Notes: generated by a model from the sequence alone, not told the origin. Positions 43,216 to 52,570 are shown, counted from the first letter of the stretch. The stretch is DNA of 64,000 bases from Sodalis praecaptivus (GCF_000517425.1 NZ_CP006569.1:2904760-2968759); one strand, 5' to 3'. Numbers and translations are program-made.

Positions 43216-45873
43216 CTATTTATCTCGCCTGAATATCCAGCAACGGAACGTTTCAGGCATTCGCTGCATCTCTCCCCGCCCACGGTTATAGCGTTCACTT
43301 ACTGCGCTGCGCGTGGTTGATTGCCGGATAAACCGCCTTTCATTGCCATTTTTAAGAAGCTTTTTAATCTCAGTTAATGTGAAGGGTATACGCTGACGGT
43401 GGGCAGCTGCCACCTCTTCCATATGATTAAAATTAATGGCTATTTCATTGTCATCTGATGAATGGTTAATTCCACAGGCTGCTAGCTCATCCAGATAATC
43501 GAACAGCTCCCAAAATTCCTGTACCGTGGGATGATCCTTTTTAAGCGCTTGACAACGCTCTATGGCCATCGTGGTGATAACATGCCGGGTTTTCTCAAGT
43601 CGGTCCTTAGTAATGGGCACAACCTGCGCCAACGCCTTAAGCAACGCAGCAAGCTGCGCATGATTTTTCGCGATACGGATATGACGAATATTTGGGTGAG
43701 ATTCAAGCTCGTTACGGACGCTTTCGTACTCGTTTGCATAGGTGTTTAGAACTTTTTTTTCTCCCATGATGGCTGTTAGAGTGAATCCCGATACATTACA
43801 AACCCCGATTTGCTCAAGGCGTTCCGCCGCATGGCGGGTCTGGACAGATTGTCCGCTTTTATCAGTGTAAAGATGGATGATACGCTCAAGAAATGCCTTG
43901 CTGCCGTCGGTATTGGCGTTCTGTGCAATTACAATACTTCCCCGAAAAGGTGGCTCATAAGTTTCATTATTGTTCGATTTGATCCCCACGGCACGGGATG
44001 CACGACCATTATATAATGATTTAAGCTCATCCCAGTCAAAAGCGCGTTGTTTTACATTATCTGATGAACGGTCACCCTCTATTAGCACCACGGGCAGATT
44101 ACCGACCTGTGCGAAATTGCGCCCTCGCGCGGCGGCAGTGGATTTGGACGGGTCGAAGCCTTCATACTCTTCACGTCCTGCCAGCTTCCATAGGAATTCG
44201 ATCAGCGTCGATTTTCCTGTGCCAGGCTCGCCTACAATTTCCAGAAATGGGAATGATTTATCTCGCTCCCGGATTTGTTCGGCGAACAGCGAGCCTAGCC
44301 AAAAAGCCAATGCGATATAACCTTTTTCGCCAAAAGCTATCCAAATATCCTCCATCCATTCGGTTATGAAATCGTTCAAATTAGGATTAATATCCAGTGA
44401 CGGCGTTAAGCTCAAGCTTTTGACACTACAATTATTTATCTCGAAATAGTCCTCATCATTAAGTTCATAAAGTTTACCATTGCTGACAGCCACACGATTA
44501 AATAGCCATGCATTGTATTCCTTGTTGTAACCAATAAAGTTTTGCGTCTTTACCTCCTTAATTTCTGGCAGGCGCATTTGAATAAACTTATCTAGCTGTT
44601 TTGTGCTCCCAGTGTAAACAGCTCCTTTAGCAATATGCAAAAGACGCTTTTTGAATTCGGCGGAACTGGTCAACTGGTTGGCAGTAAAAGTATCTTTGAC
44701 TGCTGGCCTGTTTGGCATATTCACCTTGACATAATACCATGATTCATCTGTGGGTTCTGAACGCTGAAAATAAAGCGGGGTCAGCCAGCAGTTCGCAATT
44801 TCGGTGACACACCCTGATTCTTTAACTGCACGTTCTTTAGCTTCCCACTCCTGTATGACCTCAGAACCGGTATTGCTAATGCGCTCCAAGGCGCGGGTAT
44901 ACCGGTCTAGATCCAGCTCAAACCAATACATGCGGGAATCGTGCTCGAAATAAAAAGCATGCCATTCATTATGCTGATGCATAAGCAATGCCTTTTCCGT
45001 CGGGCTTTTTGCCAACAAGAGATTACCGTAATAGCGGTACTTTTTAATATCTGATTTACTGAAGCAGTCGCGCAACAACAGGTCATTCCAGTCTAAACAT
45101 ACTGACGATTTGTGAGGCTGCGCCGCGCGTACTTTCCATCCGGTCGCTTCGCTGCGTGCAGCAAATGCCAGCGTGTGCTTAGTGCCTGCTTTATCGCCAT
45201 CAAACGCCCATATCAATCGCGGGCGCGGTCTTTCGCCCAGCTCTTTAGCAAGCATATCGAGAGCGGCTAAGGGATAATTGTTGCTGCTTAGGGTTGCGAC
45301 TGCTGGCAAGCCTGCTTGGCACAGACTGAGTGCATTAAATATACCCTCCGTGACCCATATTTCATTTACTTCCAGCAAATTTACAAACGGGGGGACCCAC
45401 CAGTGACCTACATAGCTCCCTCTGATGTTCGCTTTTTGCTTACCAAAGCGTTGGGGCTGGTCTATGATACGTTCCCAACTAGCTCCGCATGCTAGCTCAA
45501 ATTTGACCGTTGCCGACCCTTTTCCATTCTTAGAGAAAGCTCCCTGTGTAAAGCATCCCTTAAGCCGGGCGGTATCAAGCCCTCTTGCTTCTCTTAAATA
45601 AGCCTCGGCTGCGGCGTGGGGGTTATCTGGGGTTTCTTGATAACGCCTAGACCAATCTTCAAAAATATCTTGATAGATTTCTTTGACAATGACTTGATGC
45701 GCGCATTTGTTTTCGCGCCCACACTTTAGAATCCATGGTTTTTCAATACTGGTGAATAACTCGCGTTTATGGCAAGCAGGGCATATACCTTGCTGTAAAT
45801 ATTTCTCCTTTTCTTTGAATTCAAAATCGAGAATTAGCCTGCGGACAACTTCCTGCTGTGTTGTGGCTTTCAT
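43216..45873 (-). CDS. Primase-helicase with TOPRIM domain (P4 alpha-like)
   Basis: An 885-residue replication protein. It has an N-terminal zinc finger (Cys31, Cys34, Cys51, Cys57), a TOPRIM primase domain with WVTEGIFNALSL (Glu176) and WAFDGDKAG (225-227), and a C-terminal helicase with Walker A GEPGTGKST near 548 and VVLIEGDRSSD as Walker B. P2 uses the rolling-circle initiator gpA, which is absent; this protein suggests theta-type, P4-like replication from repeats. In the circular form its gene lies about 3 kb from the iteron cluster at 20655-20930. Confidence 0.85.
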   Translation of the reverse strand: MKATTQQEVVRRLILDFEFKEKEKYLQQGICPACHKRELFTSIEKPWILKCGRENKCAHQVIVKEIYQDIFEDWSRRYQETPDNPHAAAEAYLREARGLDTARLKGCFTQGAFSKNGKGSATVKFELACGASWERIIDQPQRFGKQKANIRGSYVGHWWVPPFVNLLEVNEIWVTEGIFNALSLCQAGLPAVATLSSNNYPLAALDMLAKELGERPRPRLIWAFDGDKAGTKHTLAFAARSEATGWKVRAAQPHKSSVCLDWNDLLLRDCFSKSDIKKYRYYGNLLLAKSPTEKALLMHQHNEWHAFYFEHDSRMYWFELDLDRYTRALERISNTGSEVIQEWEAKERAVKESGCVTEIANCWLTPLYFQRSEPTDESWYYVKVNMPNRPAVKDTFTANQLTSSAEFKKRLLHIAKGAVYTGSTKQLDKFIQMRLPEIKEVKTQNFIGYNKEYNAWLFNRVAVSNGKLYELNDEDYFEINNCSVKSLSLTPSLDINPNLNDFITEWMEDIWIAFGEKGYIALAFWLGSLFAEQIRERDKSFPFLEIVGEPGTGKSTLIEFLWKLAGREEYEGFDPSKSTAAARGRNFAQVGNLPVVLIEGDRSSDNVKQRAFDWDELKSLYNGRASRAVGIKSNNNETYEPPFRGSIVIAQNANTDGSKAFLERIIHLYTDKSGQSVQTRHAAERLEQIGVCNVSGFTLTAIMGEKKVLNTYANEYESVRNELESHPNIRHIRIAKNHAQLAALLKALAQVVPITKDRLEKTRHVITTMAIERCQALKKDHPTVQEFWELFDYLDELAACGINHSSDDNEIAINFNHMEEVAAAHRQRIPFTLTEIKKLLKNGNERRFIRQSTTRSAVSERYNRGRGEMQRMPETFRCWIFRRDK

Positions 45874-46034
45874 TTTTAATCCAAATACTAAAATTTACGT
45901 TACACGTTTTTCATTATTAACGGGCGATCAATAACACAATAGCACATTGAAAAATGCGACTCATTAAGTGCTTGTTTATGAATTAGATGTCATAGTTAAT
46001 TTGACCACCCGAGCCATTATCAAATAGTCAATTA

Positions 46035-46238
46035 TTAACTGTTTTCAATTGCATCTTTTAACATCGCGATCATATTTACTTCGACCTTTCCCCCTGAGCT
46101 TATCTTGGGTCGAATAATGATTCTGCCGTCTCGTACCATTCCCCGGCATGTGTCAAATGGAATACCTGTCACTTTTGCGTATGACTTTAACGACAAGTAG
46201 GGAGATTCCAGGTAAAAATTGATAGTTATATTTTTCAT
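46035..46238 (-). CDS. Cox-like regulator/excisionase
   Basis: A 67-residue protein with the P2 Cox layout: LSLKSYAKVTGIPFDTCRGMVRDGRIIIRPKISSGGKVEVNMIAML. This is a winged-helix excisionase/early regulator followed by the conserved VNMIA(ML) end. The ATG at 46238 follows GAAGGTG. As in P2 it is divergent from the repressor and should direct excision and repress the repressor promoter. Confidence 0.75.
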   Translation of the reverse strand: MKNITINFYLESPYLSLKSYAKVTGIPFDTCRGMVRDGRIIIRPKISSGGKVEVNMIAMLKDAIENS

Positions 46239-46250
46239 AAACACCTTCAC

Positions 46251-46442
46251 TTATTTTTGATTAATAATGTCCAGTCCTTTCAAAAAAACTAATCTAGCCA
46301 TACTCGAAACTGAACGGCACTCCATTAATGCTAAGCGCTCTAATGTTTCACGTTCATCAGTCGTTAAGCGCATCGGGATAGGCTTTAACCCTACCATCCC
46401 CTTAGGCAACCTCGATCTTTGTAGCTTTTCGTGATGTTTCAT
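46251..46442 (-). CDS. Small RHH-like early protein
   Basis: A 63-residue protein, basic at the start (KHHEKLQRSRLPKGMVGLKPIPMRL), with TTDERETLERLALMECRSVSSMARLVFLKGLDII like a ribbon-helix-helix DNA-binding domain. It is the first gene after the early promoter, ending one base before the Cox leader. Function unknown; a DNA-binding regulator is likely. Confidence 0.65.
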   Translation of the reverse strand: MKHHEKLQRSRLPKGMVGLKPIPMRLTTDERETLERLALMECRSVSSMARLVFLKGLDIINQK

Positions 46443-46480
46443 AATGGTATATTGTGGTTTGCTATGAGACTTAGAAACAC

Positions 46481-46509
46481 ATTCTGTTATCCATATGAAT
46501 ATCTGTCAA
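46481..46509 (-). promoter_or_regulatory. Early promoter with operator-like dyad
   Basis: On the minus strand TTGACA (46504-46509), 17-base spacer, CAGAAT (46481-46486), driving the RHH and Cox genes. The spacer holds an imperfect dyad around CATATG, a likely repressor site. A weaker plus-strand promoter for the repressor overlaps. Confidence 0.6.
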
Positions 46510-46519
46510 GGTTTTTTGT

Positions 46520-46882
46520 ATGCAAAAAAGTACTGGAATGAGGTTAAAAGAAGAACGTGAGCGCCTAAAATTAAGCCAAGAAGCGTTTGGCAATATTGGA
46601 GGTGTCAAAAAATTGGCACAGCACAAGTATGAAAAAGATGAGCGGGCTCCTGATTCTAATTATCTTGCTGCCCTATCTCTAGCCGGGGTTGATATCCTAT
46701 ACGTTTTGACAGGTAGACGAAGTCCTCCTCCTGGCGAAGTTTTTGCCGAATCAGAAGAAGAAAAGAAGCTTTTAGAGAATTACCGCGCCATCGATAGCGC
46801 GGCGCGTTTAAATATACAGGCGGTTGGTGATGCGTTCGCGAAATCACAATCCGCATTGAAGGTCTGTAAAAAGATAGGTTGA
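46520..46882 (+). CDS. Prophage repressor (XRE family)
   Basis: A 120-residue repressor with an N-terminal helix-turn-helix (about 6-62): GMRLKEERERLKLSQEAFGNIGGVKKLAQHKYEKDERAPDSNYLAALSLAGVDILYVLTG. The rest (about 68-110) is a helical dimerisation part; no LexA-like peptidase domain is present, so RecA-triggered self-cleavage is not expected, as for P2 C. It overlaps the region upstream of the integrase gene. Confidence 0.85.
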   Translation: MQKSTGMRLKEERERLKLSQEAFGNIGGVKKLAQHKYEKDERAPDSNYLAALSLAGVDILYVLTGRRSPPPGEVFAESEEEKKLLENYRAIDSAARLNIQAVGDAFAKSQSALKVCKKIG

Positions 46883-46890
46883 TAGCGATC

Positions 46891-47892
46891 ATGGCAGTAC
46901 GGAAATTACCTACAGGGAAATGGCTATGCGAAAGCTATCCAAACGGGACACATGGCAAACGCATACGCAAACAATTTATGACAAAAGGCGAGGCGCTATC
47001 TTACGAACGTCGTCTGATCAACTATGCCACAGGTAAAGACAATACTGGCAATGCTCCAACGCTTTCATATCTTATTAGCCGTTGGTATGAAATGCATGGG
47101 AAAACACTATCTTCGGGTGAAGAGAGAAAAGCAAAGCTGGAAGCAGTATGCATGCGGCTAAATGACCCTTTAGCCTGTTACTTCGATAAAAGCATGTTCG
47201 CCTCATATCGTGAGCGCAGGCTAAGCGGAGAGTGGAATCCAAAAGGTAAAAAGCGGCTCAGCGAAGCAACGGTTAACCGTGAACAGTCTTATCTTCATGC
47301 GGTCTTTAGTGAACTGAAGCGGCTAGGAGAGTGGCAAGGAGATAACCCCTTGGATGGCATCAGGCAGTTTCGGGAGGGGGAACAAGAGCTATCATTTCTC
47401 TATGATGCGGAAATCAGACGTTTATTAGATGCCTGCGATCAATCAAGTAATGAACATCTGGGGATCATCGTACGGGTCTGTCTGGCCACCGGGGCAAGAT
47501 GGAGCGAAGCCCAAAATTTACGGCAGTCTCAAATCCTCCCGGGTCGCATCACCTTCACACATACCAAAAGCAAAAAAAACCGGACTGTCCCTATTTCTTC
47601 TCAACTTCAAAACCTGCTGCCGTCAAACAGGGGTAGCCTGTTTAAACCAGCCTATGAAGCATTCAAGGCATCGCTGAAAAGGGCATCGATTGAATTACCT
47701 TGTGGGCAACGCACACATGTGTTGCGTCATACGTTCGCTAGCCATTTTATGATGCGTGGGGGGAACATTTTAGTGCTTCAGCAAATACTTGGACATAGCA
47801 CAATTTTGATGACTATGCGATATGCCCATTTTGCCCCTGATCACTTGGATGCTGCCATGAAATTGAACCCATTCGATAACCTCACCAAGTAA
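46891..47892 (+). CDS. int: P2-type tyrosine integrase
   Basis: A 333-residue tyrosine recombinase. The N-terminus MAVRKLPTGKWLCESYPNGTHGKRIRKQF is the arm-binding domain. The catalytic residues are Arg203 (GARWSEAQNL), Lys228 region (HTKSKKNRTVPIS), His276-x-x-Arg279 (HVLRH), His302 (LGHS) and Tyr311 (MRYAHF). It lies beside attR and the tRNA-Leu gene. The ATG at 46891 matches P2 Int; an in-frame ATG at 46879 overlaps the repressor end. Confidence 0.95.
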   Translation: MAVRKLPTGKWLCESYPNGTHGKRIRKQFMTKGEALSYERRLINYATGKDNTGNAPTLSYLISRWYEMHGKTLSSGEERKAKLEAVCMRLNDPLACYFDKSMFASYRERRLSGEWNPKGKKRLSEATVNREQSYLHAVFSELKRLGEWQGDNPLDGIRQFREGEQELSFLYDAEIRRLLDACDQSSNEHLGIIVRVCLATGARWSEAQNLRQSQILPGRITFTHTKSKKNRTVPISSQLQNLLPSNRGSLFKPAYEAFKASLKRASIELPCGQRTHVLRHTFASHFMMRGGNILVLQQILGHSTILMTMRYAHFAPDHLDAAMKLNPFDNLTK

Positions 47893-47967
47893 GCAACATA
47901 GACGGTAGCTAAAAAGTGCCGTCGCCACTCCATCGCCATTTCATCGCCACTACAAAAAATATAAACG

Positions 47968-47988
47968 AAAAAAAACCGCACAAGGCGG
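47968..47988 (-). terminator. tRNA-Leu terminator (phage-borne copy)
   Basis: On the minus strand CCGC-N5-GCGG and eight T, about 45 bases after the tRNA 3' end. Because it is inside the prophage boundary, it was brought by the phage and replaced the host copy now at 19620-19640. Confidence 0.75.
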
Positions 47989-48034
47989 CATCAAATTTTT
48001 GTACAACTTGTTGTTATTATTAATCTTGTAGAAG

Positions 48035-48089
48035 TGGTACCCGGGACGAGACTTGAACTCGTACAGCCAAAGGCCGAGGGATTTTAAAT
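48035..48089. other. attR, right copy of the att core
   Basis: The 55 bases identical to 19687-19741; they form the 3' part of tRNA-Leu from the anticodon stem to CCA. Confidence 0.92.
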
Positions 48090-48120
48090 CCCTTGTGTCT
48101 ACCGATTCCACCACCCGGGC
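48035..48120 (-). tRNA. leuZ: tRNA-Leu (UAA)
   Basis: The minus strand reads a complete class II tRNA: acceptor GCCCGGG, anticodon loop with TAA inside GGGATTTAAAATCCC, a long variable arm, T-loop GTTCAAGTC and encoded CCA. It matches enteric leuZ. Its 3' 55 bases are the prophage att core, so the present gene is a host 5' part joined to a phage-borne 3' part, and remains intact. Confidence 0.97.
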
Positions 48121-48136
48121 GTCGGGAAATCAAAAC

Positions 48137-48210
48137 TGGAGGCGCGTCCCGGAGTCGAACCGAGGTGGACGGATTTGCAATCCGCTGCATGGCCACTCTG
48201 CCAACGCGCC
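48137..48210 (-). tRNA. cysT: tRNA-Cys (GCA)
   Basis: The minus strand gives a 74-base tRNA: acceptor GGCGCGT, anticodon GCA in GATTGCAAATC, T-loop GTTCGACTC and CCA encoded. It sits 16 bases upstream of tRNA-Leu, as in enteric glyW-cysT-leuZ. Confidence 0.97.
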
Positions 48211-48722
48211 TAATCTCATCCCTTGTCTTTGTCCTGCAGCGGGCTTTATCGGCGAATTGCCGAATCACTACCATGCAACTAACTGATCATAAAGACAATT
48301 CGTTTATTCCGTGTTTCGGAATGGACGCAATTATGGCTTGCCTGAGCAGCGATGGCAAGCCTTTTTTGGCTGGGGACGTTTAGATGGTTACATCACAGCC
48401 AACCGGGCACCGCCATAAGAATTGCCGTCTTTTCCTTACCTCGGACAACCTCAAAGGTGGGCCAGTGCGACCACAAATAATCCGTCCGCTGGCCAAGCGC
48501 ACGGCCGACTGGCTTTATTCCATCGTAAATAAGGTAAGTAATCGCTGTTGATGAGAGATCGTCCCTTGCCGATACCGCTTATGTTTAACCAGAGTGACCC
48601 CCCCCCCGCCGGAGTCGCCCCGCCAGCGGTCTGACGCCTAGCGACCTCACGCCGAAGTCGGCGCGGCCAAACGGCAAGGGCATGGGCGAGATGCCATGGA
48701 CGCGAAGCTGGATACAAGACGC

Positions 48723-48897
48723 GAGATACCACATGCTGGATGCTGGATACTGGATACTGGATACCGGTTGCCAGGTGCCAGGTGCCAGATTCCAGATGCT
48801 AGATGCTAGATGCTAGATGCTAGATACCAGATGCCAGATGCCAGATGCCAGATGCCAGATGCCAGATGCTTGATGCCAGATATCAGATACCAGGAGC
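48723..48897. repeat. Degenerate heptanucleotide tandem array, consensus CAGATGC
   Basis: About 25 consecutive 7-base units, with the purest part (CAGATGC six times) near 48829-48870 and variants such as TAGATGC, TGGATAC and CAGGTGC elsewhere. The register is kept throughout. Long reverse open frames here reflect the repeat. Confidence 0.9.
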
Positions 48898-48986
48898 CCG
48901 TCATTATCTCCTGAACAGCGAATCTTTGCGCCATGGCAACAATCTGTTTAACCTTAAAATGATAGTCGTTACCACCGGGCATCTCT

Positions 48987-49042
48987 CTCACCATTGGTAT
49001 CTCGGGACATAGCTTCTCACCATTAGTATCTCGGGGCATAGC
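48987..49042. repeat. Two tandem 27-bp repeats
   Basis: Copies at 48987-49013 and 49016-49042 start with CTCACCATTGGTATCTCGGG or a one-base variant and differ at two positions, with a 29-base period. A possible third half copy precedes them. Confidence 0.7.
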
Positions 49043-49196
49043 GCTATTCGCTCGGCGTTCGCGGTGCCCTAGAAAAGGATTGGCGTGAGACAACGGGGGG
49101 TATTGTGAGACAGAAGCCCTGGGTCTGATGGGCAGTGCGTGAACCGGCAGCCGCAAGCGGCATAATAGCCTCGGGCGAAACTGAGCGAGCGACAAC

Positions 49197-49221
49197 AAAA
49201 AAGGACCCCTATGGGTCCTTT
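49197..49221 (-). terminator. Terminator of tRNA-Gly
   Basis: AAGGACCC and GGGTCCTT arms around four bases; on the minus strand six T follow. It lies 43 bases after tRNA-Gly. Confidence 0.8.
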
Positions 49222-49263
49222 CAGCGTCAACCGATGGATGAATGACACCGGCTAACTAAAATT

Positions 49264-49338
49264 TGGAGCGGGAAACGAGGCTCGAACTCGCGACCCCAAC
49301 CTTGGCAAGGTTGTGCTCTACCACTGAGCTATTCCCGC
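49264..49338 (-). tRNA. glyW: tRNA-Gly (GCC)
   Basis: The minus strand gives a 75-base tRNA: acceptor GCGGGAA, anticodon GCC in CTTGCCAAG, T-loop GTTCGAGCC and CCA. The D-loop is one base shorter than in E. coli glyW. It follows pgsA as in other enterics. Confidence 0.97.
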
Positions 49339-49481
49339 ATGACTCTCAACAACCTGGTTTGCAACCTATCGGCAAACAACCGCGGTTGCTTTCGATGCGA
49401 TGCATTCTACTGACCTCGACGTATGAGTCAATACAAAAATAGTCATCGCCGACGCGTTTGCTGTTTTTTACAGCGCTTCTC

Positions 49482-50030
49482 TCAATGCTCGAACAAATCG
49501 TGCCGGGCGGCATACAAATATTGGAACATTGACCAGAAAGTCAGCACCGCCGCAATATACAGCGCGACGATACCTATCCCCGATACGATGTCGTCTGGAC
49601 GCCACAGCAGCGCCACCAGTGCCAGCATTTGCGCGGTGGTTTTGACTTTACCAATCCACGAAACCGCGACGCTGCTACGTTTGCCTATCTCCGCCATCCA
49701 CTCCCGCAACGCAGAGATGATAATCTCACGGGCAATCATGGTCGCCGCGGGCAGCGTTATCCACCATGAATGAAAATGTTCCGCCACCAGCACCAGCGCT
49801 GTGGCGACCATCACTTTATCCGCGACCGGATCGAGAAACGCGCCAAAGCGGGTGGTTTGTTTCCAACGCCGGGCCAGGAAACCGTCAAACCAATCCGTCA
49901 CCGCCGCCAGGACAAAAATGAGTGCGCAACTCAGCGGCGCCCATTTGAAAGGCAGATAAAAGGCCAAAACAAAGAACGGTATCATGACGACACGGAACAG
50001 GGTAAGCCAAGTCGGTATATTCAGTTGCAT
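49482..50030 (-). CDS. pgsA: Phosphatidylglycerophosphate synthase PgsA
   Basis: PgsA joins CDP-diacylglycerol and glycerol-3-phosphate, the committed step to phosphatidylglycerol and cardiolipin, in the inner membrane. The 182-residue protein has several membrane helices and the CDP-alcohol phosphotransferase motif D-G-x2-A-R-x8-G-x3-D-x3-D in [20 protein letters not shown] and LDPVADK. It follows uvrC by 58 bases and precedes tRNA-Gly, the enteric order. Confidence 0.97.
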   Translation of the reverse strand: MQLNIPTWLTLFRVVMIPFFVLAFYLPFKWAPLSCALIFVLAAVTDWFDGFLARRWKQTTRFGAFLDPVADKVMVATALVLVAEHFHSWWITLPAATMIAREIIISALREWMAEIGKRSSVAVSWIGKVKTTAQMLALVALLWRPDDIVSGIGIVALYIAAVLTFWSMFQYLYAARHDLFEH

Positions 50031-50088
50031 AGTGCTTTGTTAACTATCTGGCCGGAGTGGAAATAACAAGTATGTTGCTACATTGCCG

Positions 50089-51921
50089 CTAGTGTTTCAA
50101 CGCATTAAATATTTTTTCTGCCAAGGCGCCTGAAATACCCGGCACTTGGGCAATTTCCTCCACGCTGGCATTGCGTAACGGCTGAAGGCCGCCCATGTAC
50201 TTCAGCAGTGACTGTCGACGCCGTGGCCCTACACCTTCAATCAATTCCAGCGCGCTGGTATTTTTTACCTTAGCACGTTTATTGCGATGGCCGGTAATCG
50301 CATGGTTGTGTGAATCATCGCGGATATGCTGAATCACATGCAGGGCAGGCGAATCCGGCGGCAGCGCTATTCCCTCGCCATGGGGTTCTAAAAACAGCGT
50401 TTCGAGGCCGGCTTTGCGGTCTACGCCTTTCGCCACGCCGAGCAACACGACGCGCGATTTGTCCCAAGGTACGTCCAACTCCTCGAACACCGCTTTGGCC
50501 ATACCCAATTGACCTTTACCACCATCGATAATCACCACGTCGGGGATTTTCTTTTCTTCGAGCGCCTTACCATAACGCCGGCGCAGGACCTGATCCATGG
50601 CGGCATAATCATCGCCGGGCGTAATACCTTCAATATTATAGCGGCGGTATTCGGCGCGTACCGGCCCGTTGCCGTCAAAGACGACGCAGGAAGCGATGGT
50701 CTGCTCCCCCATCGTATGACTGATGTCAAAACATTCCATTCGGTTGACCTGCTCGATACCCAATAGCTCTGCCAGCGCGGCTAAACGCTGATGTACCGTC
50801 GACTGTTGCGACAGTTTAGTCACCAGCGCCGTCGCGGCATTGGTACGGGCCAGCTTTAAATAACGGGCGCGGTCGCCGCGCGGCTGCGTCTGGATCTGAA
50901 TTTTTCTGCCCGCCTGCTCGCTTAGCGACGCCGCCAGCAGCGTTTTTTCAGGCAGCGTGAAATCCAAAAGAATTTCGCCCGGAAGCGAGCGCATCTGGCT
51001 GCCCTGCAAATAGAATTGGCCGACAAACGTCTGCACCACTTCCGCCAGTTCCGTGCCGGCAGGCACTTTGGGAAAATAACTGCGGCTACCCAACACTTTC
51101 CCCTGGCGGATAAACAGGACATGGACGCAGGCCATACCGGCGTCAAACGACACGCCGATGACGTCCAGGTCTTCCCGGTCGCCGGAAACGAACTGTTTTT
51201 CCGTCACGCGGCGCACCGCCTGGATCTGATCGCGCGCGCGCGCCGCATCCTCAAAGTTTAGCGCACGGCTGGCCAGCTCCATCCGCTCCACAAGCTGGTT
51301 AAGCACCTGTTGATCTTTGCCTGACAGAAACAAGCGCACATATTCCACCTGCTGCTGATATTCCTCATCGCTGACCAGCCCCTGTACGCAAGGCCCCAGA
51401 CAGCGACCTATCTGATACTGCAGGCACGGGCGTGAACGGTTGCGATACACGCTGTCCTCGCATTGGCGTATGGGAAACAGCTTCTGCAACAGGGCCAGCG
51501 TCTCTTTTACCGCATAACCATTGGGAAACGGCCCGAAGTAATCCCCTTTCGCATGTTTGGCCCCGCGATGGGACGCGATGCGGGAATGCGCGTCGCTGCT
51601 GAGGAAAATGAAGGGATAGGATTTGTCGTCGCGCAGCAATACGTTGTAGCGTGGCTGATACAGCTTAATGTAGTTATGCTCAAGCAGCAGCGCTTCGGTT
51701 TCCGTATGGGTAATGGTCACATCAATATGGTGAATGCTTTTCACCAGCGCTTCGGTCTTGCGGCTGGCAACCTGGGCACGAAAATAGCTCGCCAGGCGCT
51801 TTTTCAGATCTTTAGCCTTGCCGACATAAATCACCGTACCGGATGCATCATACATGCTATAGACGCCAGGCTGGCTGGTCACGGTGCTCAGGAATTGTTT
51901 GGCGTTAAAACTGTCAGTCAC
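50089..51921 (-). CDS. uvrC: Excinuclease ABC subunit C
   Basis: UvrC makes both incisions in nucleotide excision repair. The 610-residue protein has an N-terminal GIY-YIG nuclease ([25 protein letters not shown], about 19-43), a cysteine-rich part ([25 protein letters not shown]), a UVR motif that contacts UvrB (about 200-240), the RNase H-like endonuclease with [20 protein letters not shown] and [10 protein letters not shown], and C-terminal helix-hairpin-helix motifs. It overlaps uvrY by eight bases. Full length. Confidence 0.97.
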   Translation of the reverse strand: MTDSFNAKQFLSTVTSQPGVYSMYDASGTVIYVGKAKDLKKRLASYFRAQVASRKTEALVKSIHHIDVTITHTETEALLLEHNYIKLYQPRYNVLLRDDKSYPFIFLSSDAHSRIASHRGAKHAKGDYFGPFPNGYAVKETLALLQKLFPIRQCEDSVYRNRSRPCLQYQIGRCLGPCVQGLVSDEEYQQQVEYVRLFLSGKDQQVLNQLVERMELASRALNFEDAARARDQIQAVRRVTEKQFVSGDREDLDVIGVSFDAGMACVHVLFIRQGKVLGSRSYFPKVPAGTELAEVVQTFVGQFYLQGSQMRSLPGEILLDFTLPEKTLLAASLSEQAGRKIQIQTQPRGDRARYLKLARTNAATALVTKLSQQSTVHQRLAALAELLGIEQVNRMECFDISHTMGEQTIASCVVFDGNGPVRAEYRRYNIEGITPGDDYAAMDQVLRRRYGKALEEKKIPDVVIIDGGKGQLGMAKAVFEELDVPWDKSRVVLLGVAKGVDRKAGLETLFLEPHGEGIALPPDSPALHVIQHIRDDSHNHAITGHRNKRAKVKNTSALELIEGVGPRRRQSLLKYMGGLQPLRNASVEEIAQVPGISGALAEKIFNALKH

Positions 51922-52570
51922 TACTTAATAAAATCTCCGTATTGAACAACCCGTGGCGAATGGCCAGATGGGTTAATTCTACATCACCGCTGATGTTTAG
52001 TTTACTAAATATCCGGTAACGATAGCTATTAACGGTTTTAGGGCTCAAATTGAGCTGCTCCGAAATATCGGTGACCTTTTGCCCGCGGGTAATCATCAGC
52101 ATAATTTGGAGTTCCCGTTCGGACAAACATTCAAAGGGGGTTTCCGCCTGCGGCTCCAGCTGACTCAGGGCCATCTGCTGGGCGATATCGGACGCGATGT
52201 AGCGTTTACCGGCATTCACCGCGCGAATGGCGCAGATGACCTCGCGCGGAGCGGCGGCTTTGCTCAGGTATCCTGCGGCCCCGGCCTGCATTACTTTAGC
52301 AGGTAATGGGTTTTCTGTGTAAATGGTCAGCATGATAACTTTGATATCCGGCGAAAAGCGCACGATTTTGCGCGTGGCCTCCAGCCCGCCAATGCCCGGC
52401 ATATTCATATCCATTAACACGACGTTGACGCAATTGTTGCGGCACCACTTTACCGCATCTTCGCCACAGTGTGCCTCGCCAACGACTTTGAAGCCTTTGA
52501 TATCTTCAAGAATGCGTCGTATCCCTGCGCGCACCAATTCGTGGTCATCAACAAGAAAAACGCTTATCAA
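51914..52570 (-). CDS. uvrY: Response regulator UvrY
   Basis: UvrY is the response regulator of the BarA/UvrY system that switches on the CsrB/CsrC RNAs and so controls carbon flow, motility and host interaction. The 218-residue protein has a receiver domain ([23 protein letters not shown]; phosphoacceptor Asp in [10 protein letters not shown]; Lys in GYLSKAA) and a LuxR helix-turn-helix ([43 protein letters not shown]). The start is a TTG at 52570 with GGAG at eight bases, as I recall for E. coli uvrY; another TTG at 52585 is less suitable. Confidence 0.95.
   Translation of the reverse strand: MISVFLVDDHELVRAGIRRILEDIKGFKVVGEAHCGEDAVKWCRNNCVNVVLMDMNMPGIGGLEATRKIVRFSPDIKVIMLTIYTENPLPAKVMQAGAAGYLSKAAAPREVICAIRAVNAGKRYIASDIAQQMALSQLEPQAETPFECLSERELQIMLMITRGQKVTDISEQLNLSPKTVNSYRYRIFSKLNISGDVELTHLAIRHGLFNTEILLSSD

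Larger units (their letters stand above)
19617..48089. mobile_element. P2-family (K139-like tail) prophage in tRNA-Leu
   Basis: An element of 28,348 bp from repeat to repeat, bounded by copies of the tRNA-Leu 3' end (19687-19741 and 48035-48089). The right copy belongs to the intact tRNA next to the integrase, as is usual for tRNA-targeting phages. Gene order: toxin-antitoxin and iteron cargo, tail, lysis and head genes on the minus strand, terminase ATPase, portal and Ogr on the plus strand, primase-helicase, Cox, RHH protein, repressor, integrase. Every structural class needed for a contractile-tailed phage is present and I found no stop or frameshift in them, so it may be functional or recently so. 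Confidence 0.92.
48211..49196. other. Inserted spacer between tRNA-Cys and tRNA-Gly
   Basis: About 1 kb that separates tRNAs which are close together in E. coli. It holds a degenerate heptamer array (48723-48897), a tandem 27-bp repeat (48987-49042) and no supported gene. Its origin is unclear; it may be a remnant of an inserted element. Confidence 0.6.

Noticed and set aside
48723-48897. CRISPR-like array
   Set aside because: Units are 7-bp direct repeats without spacers.
48451-49198. Reverse open frames over the spacer between tRNA-Cys and tRNA-Gly
   Set aside because: They run through the degenerate heptamer array and direct repeats, without ribosome-binding sites or recognisable domains.
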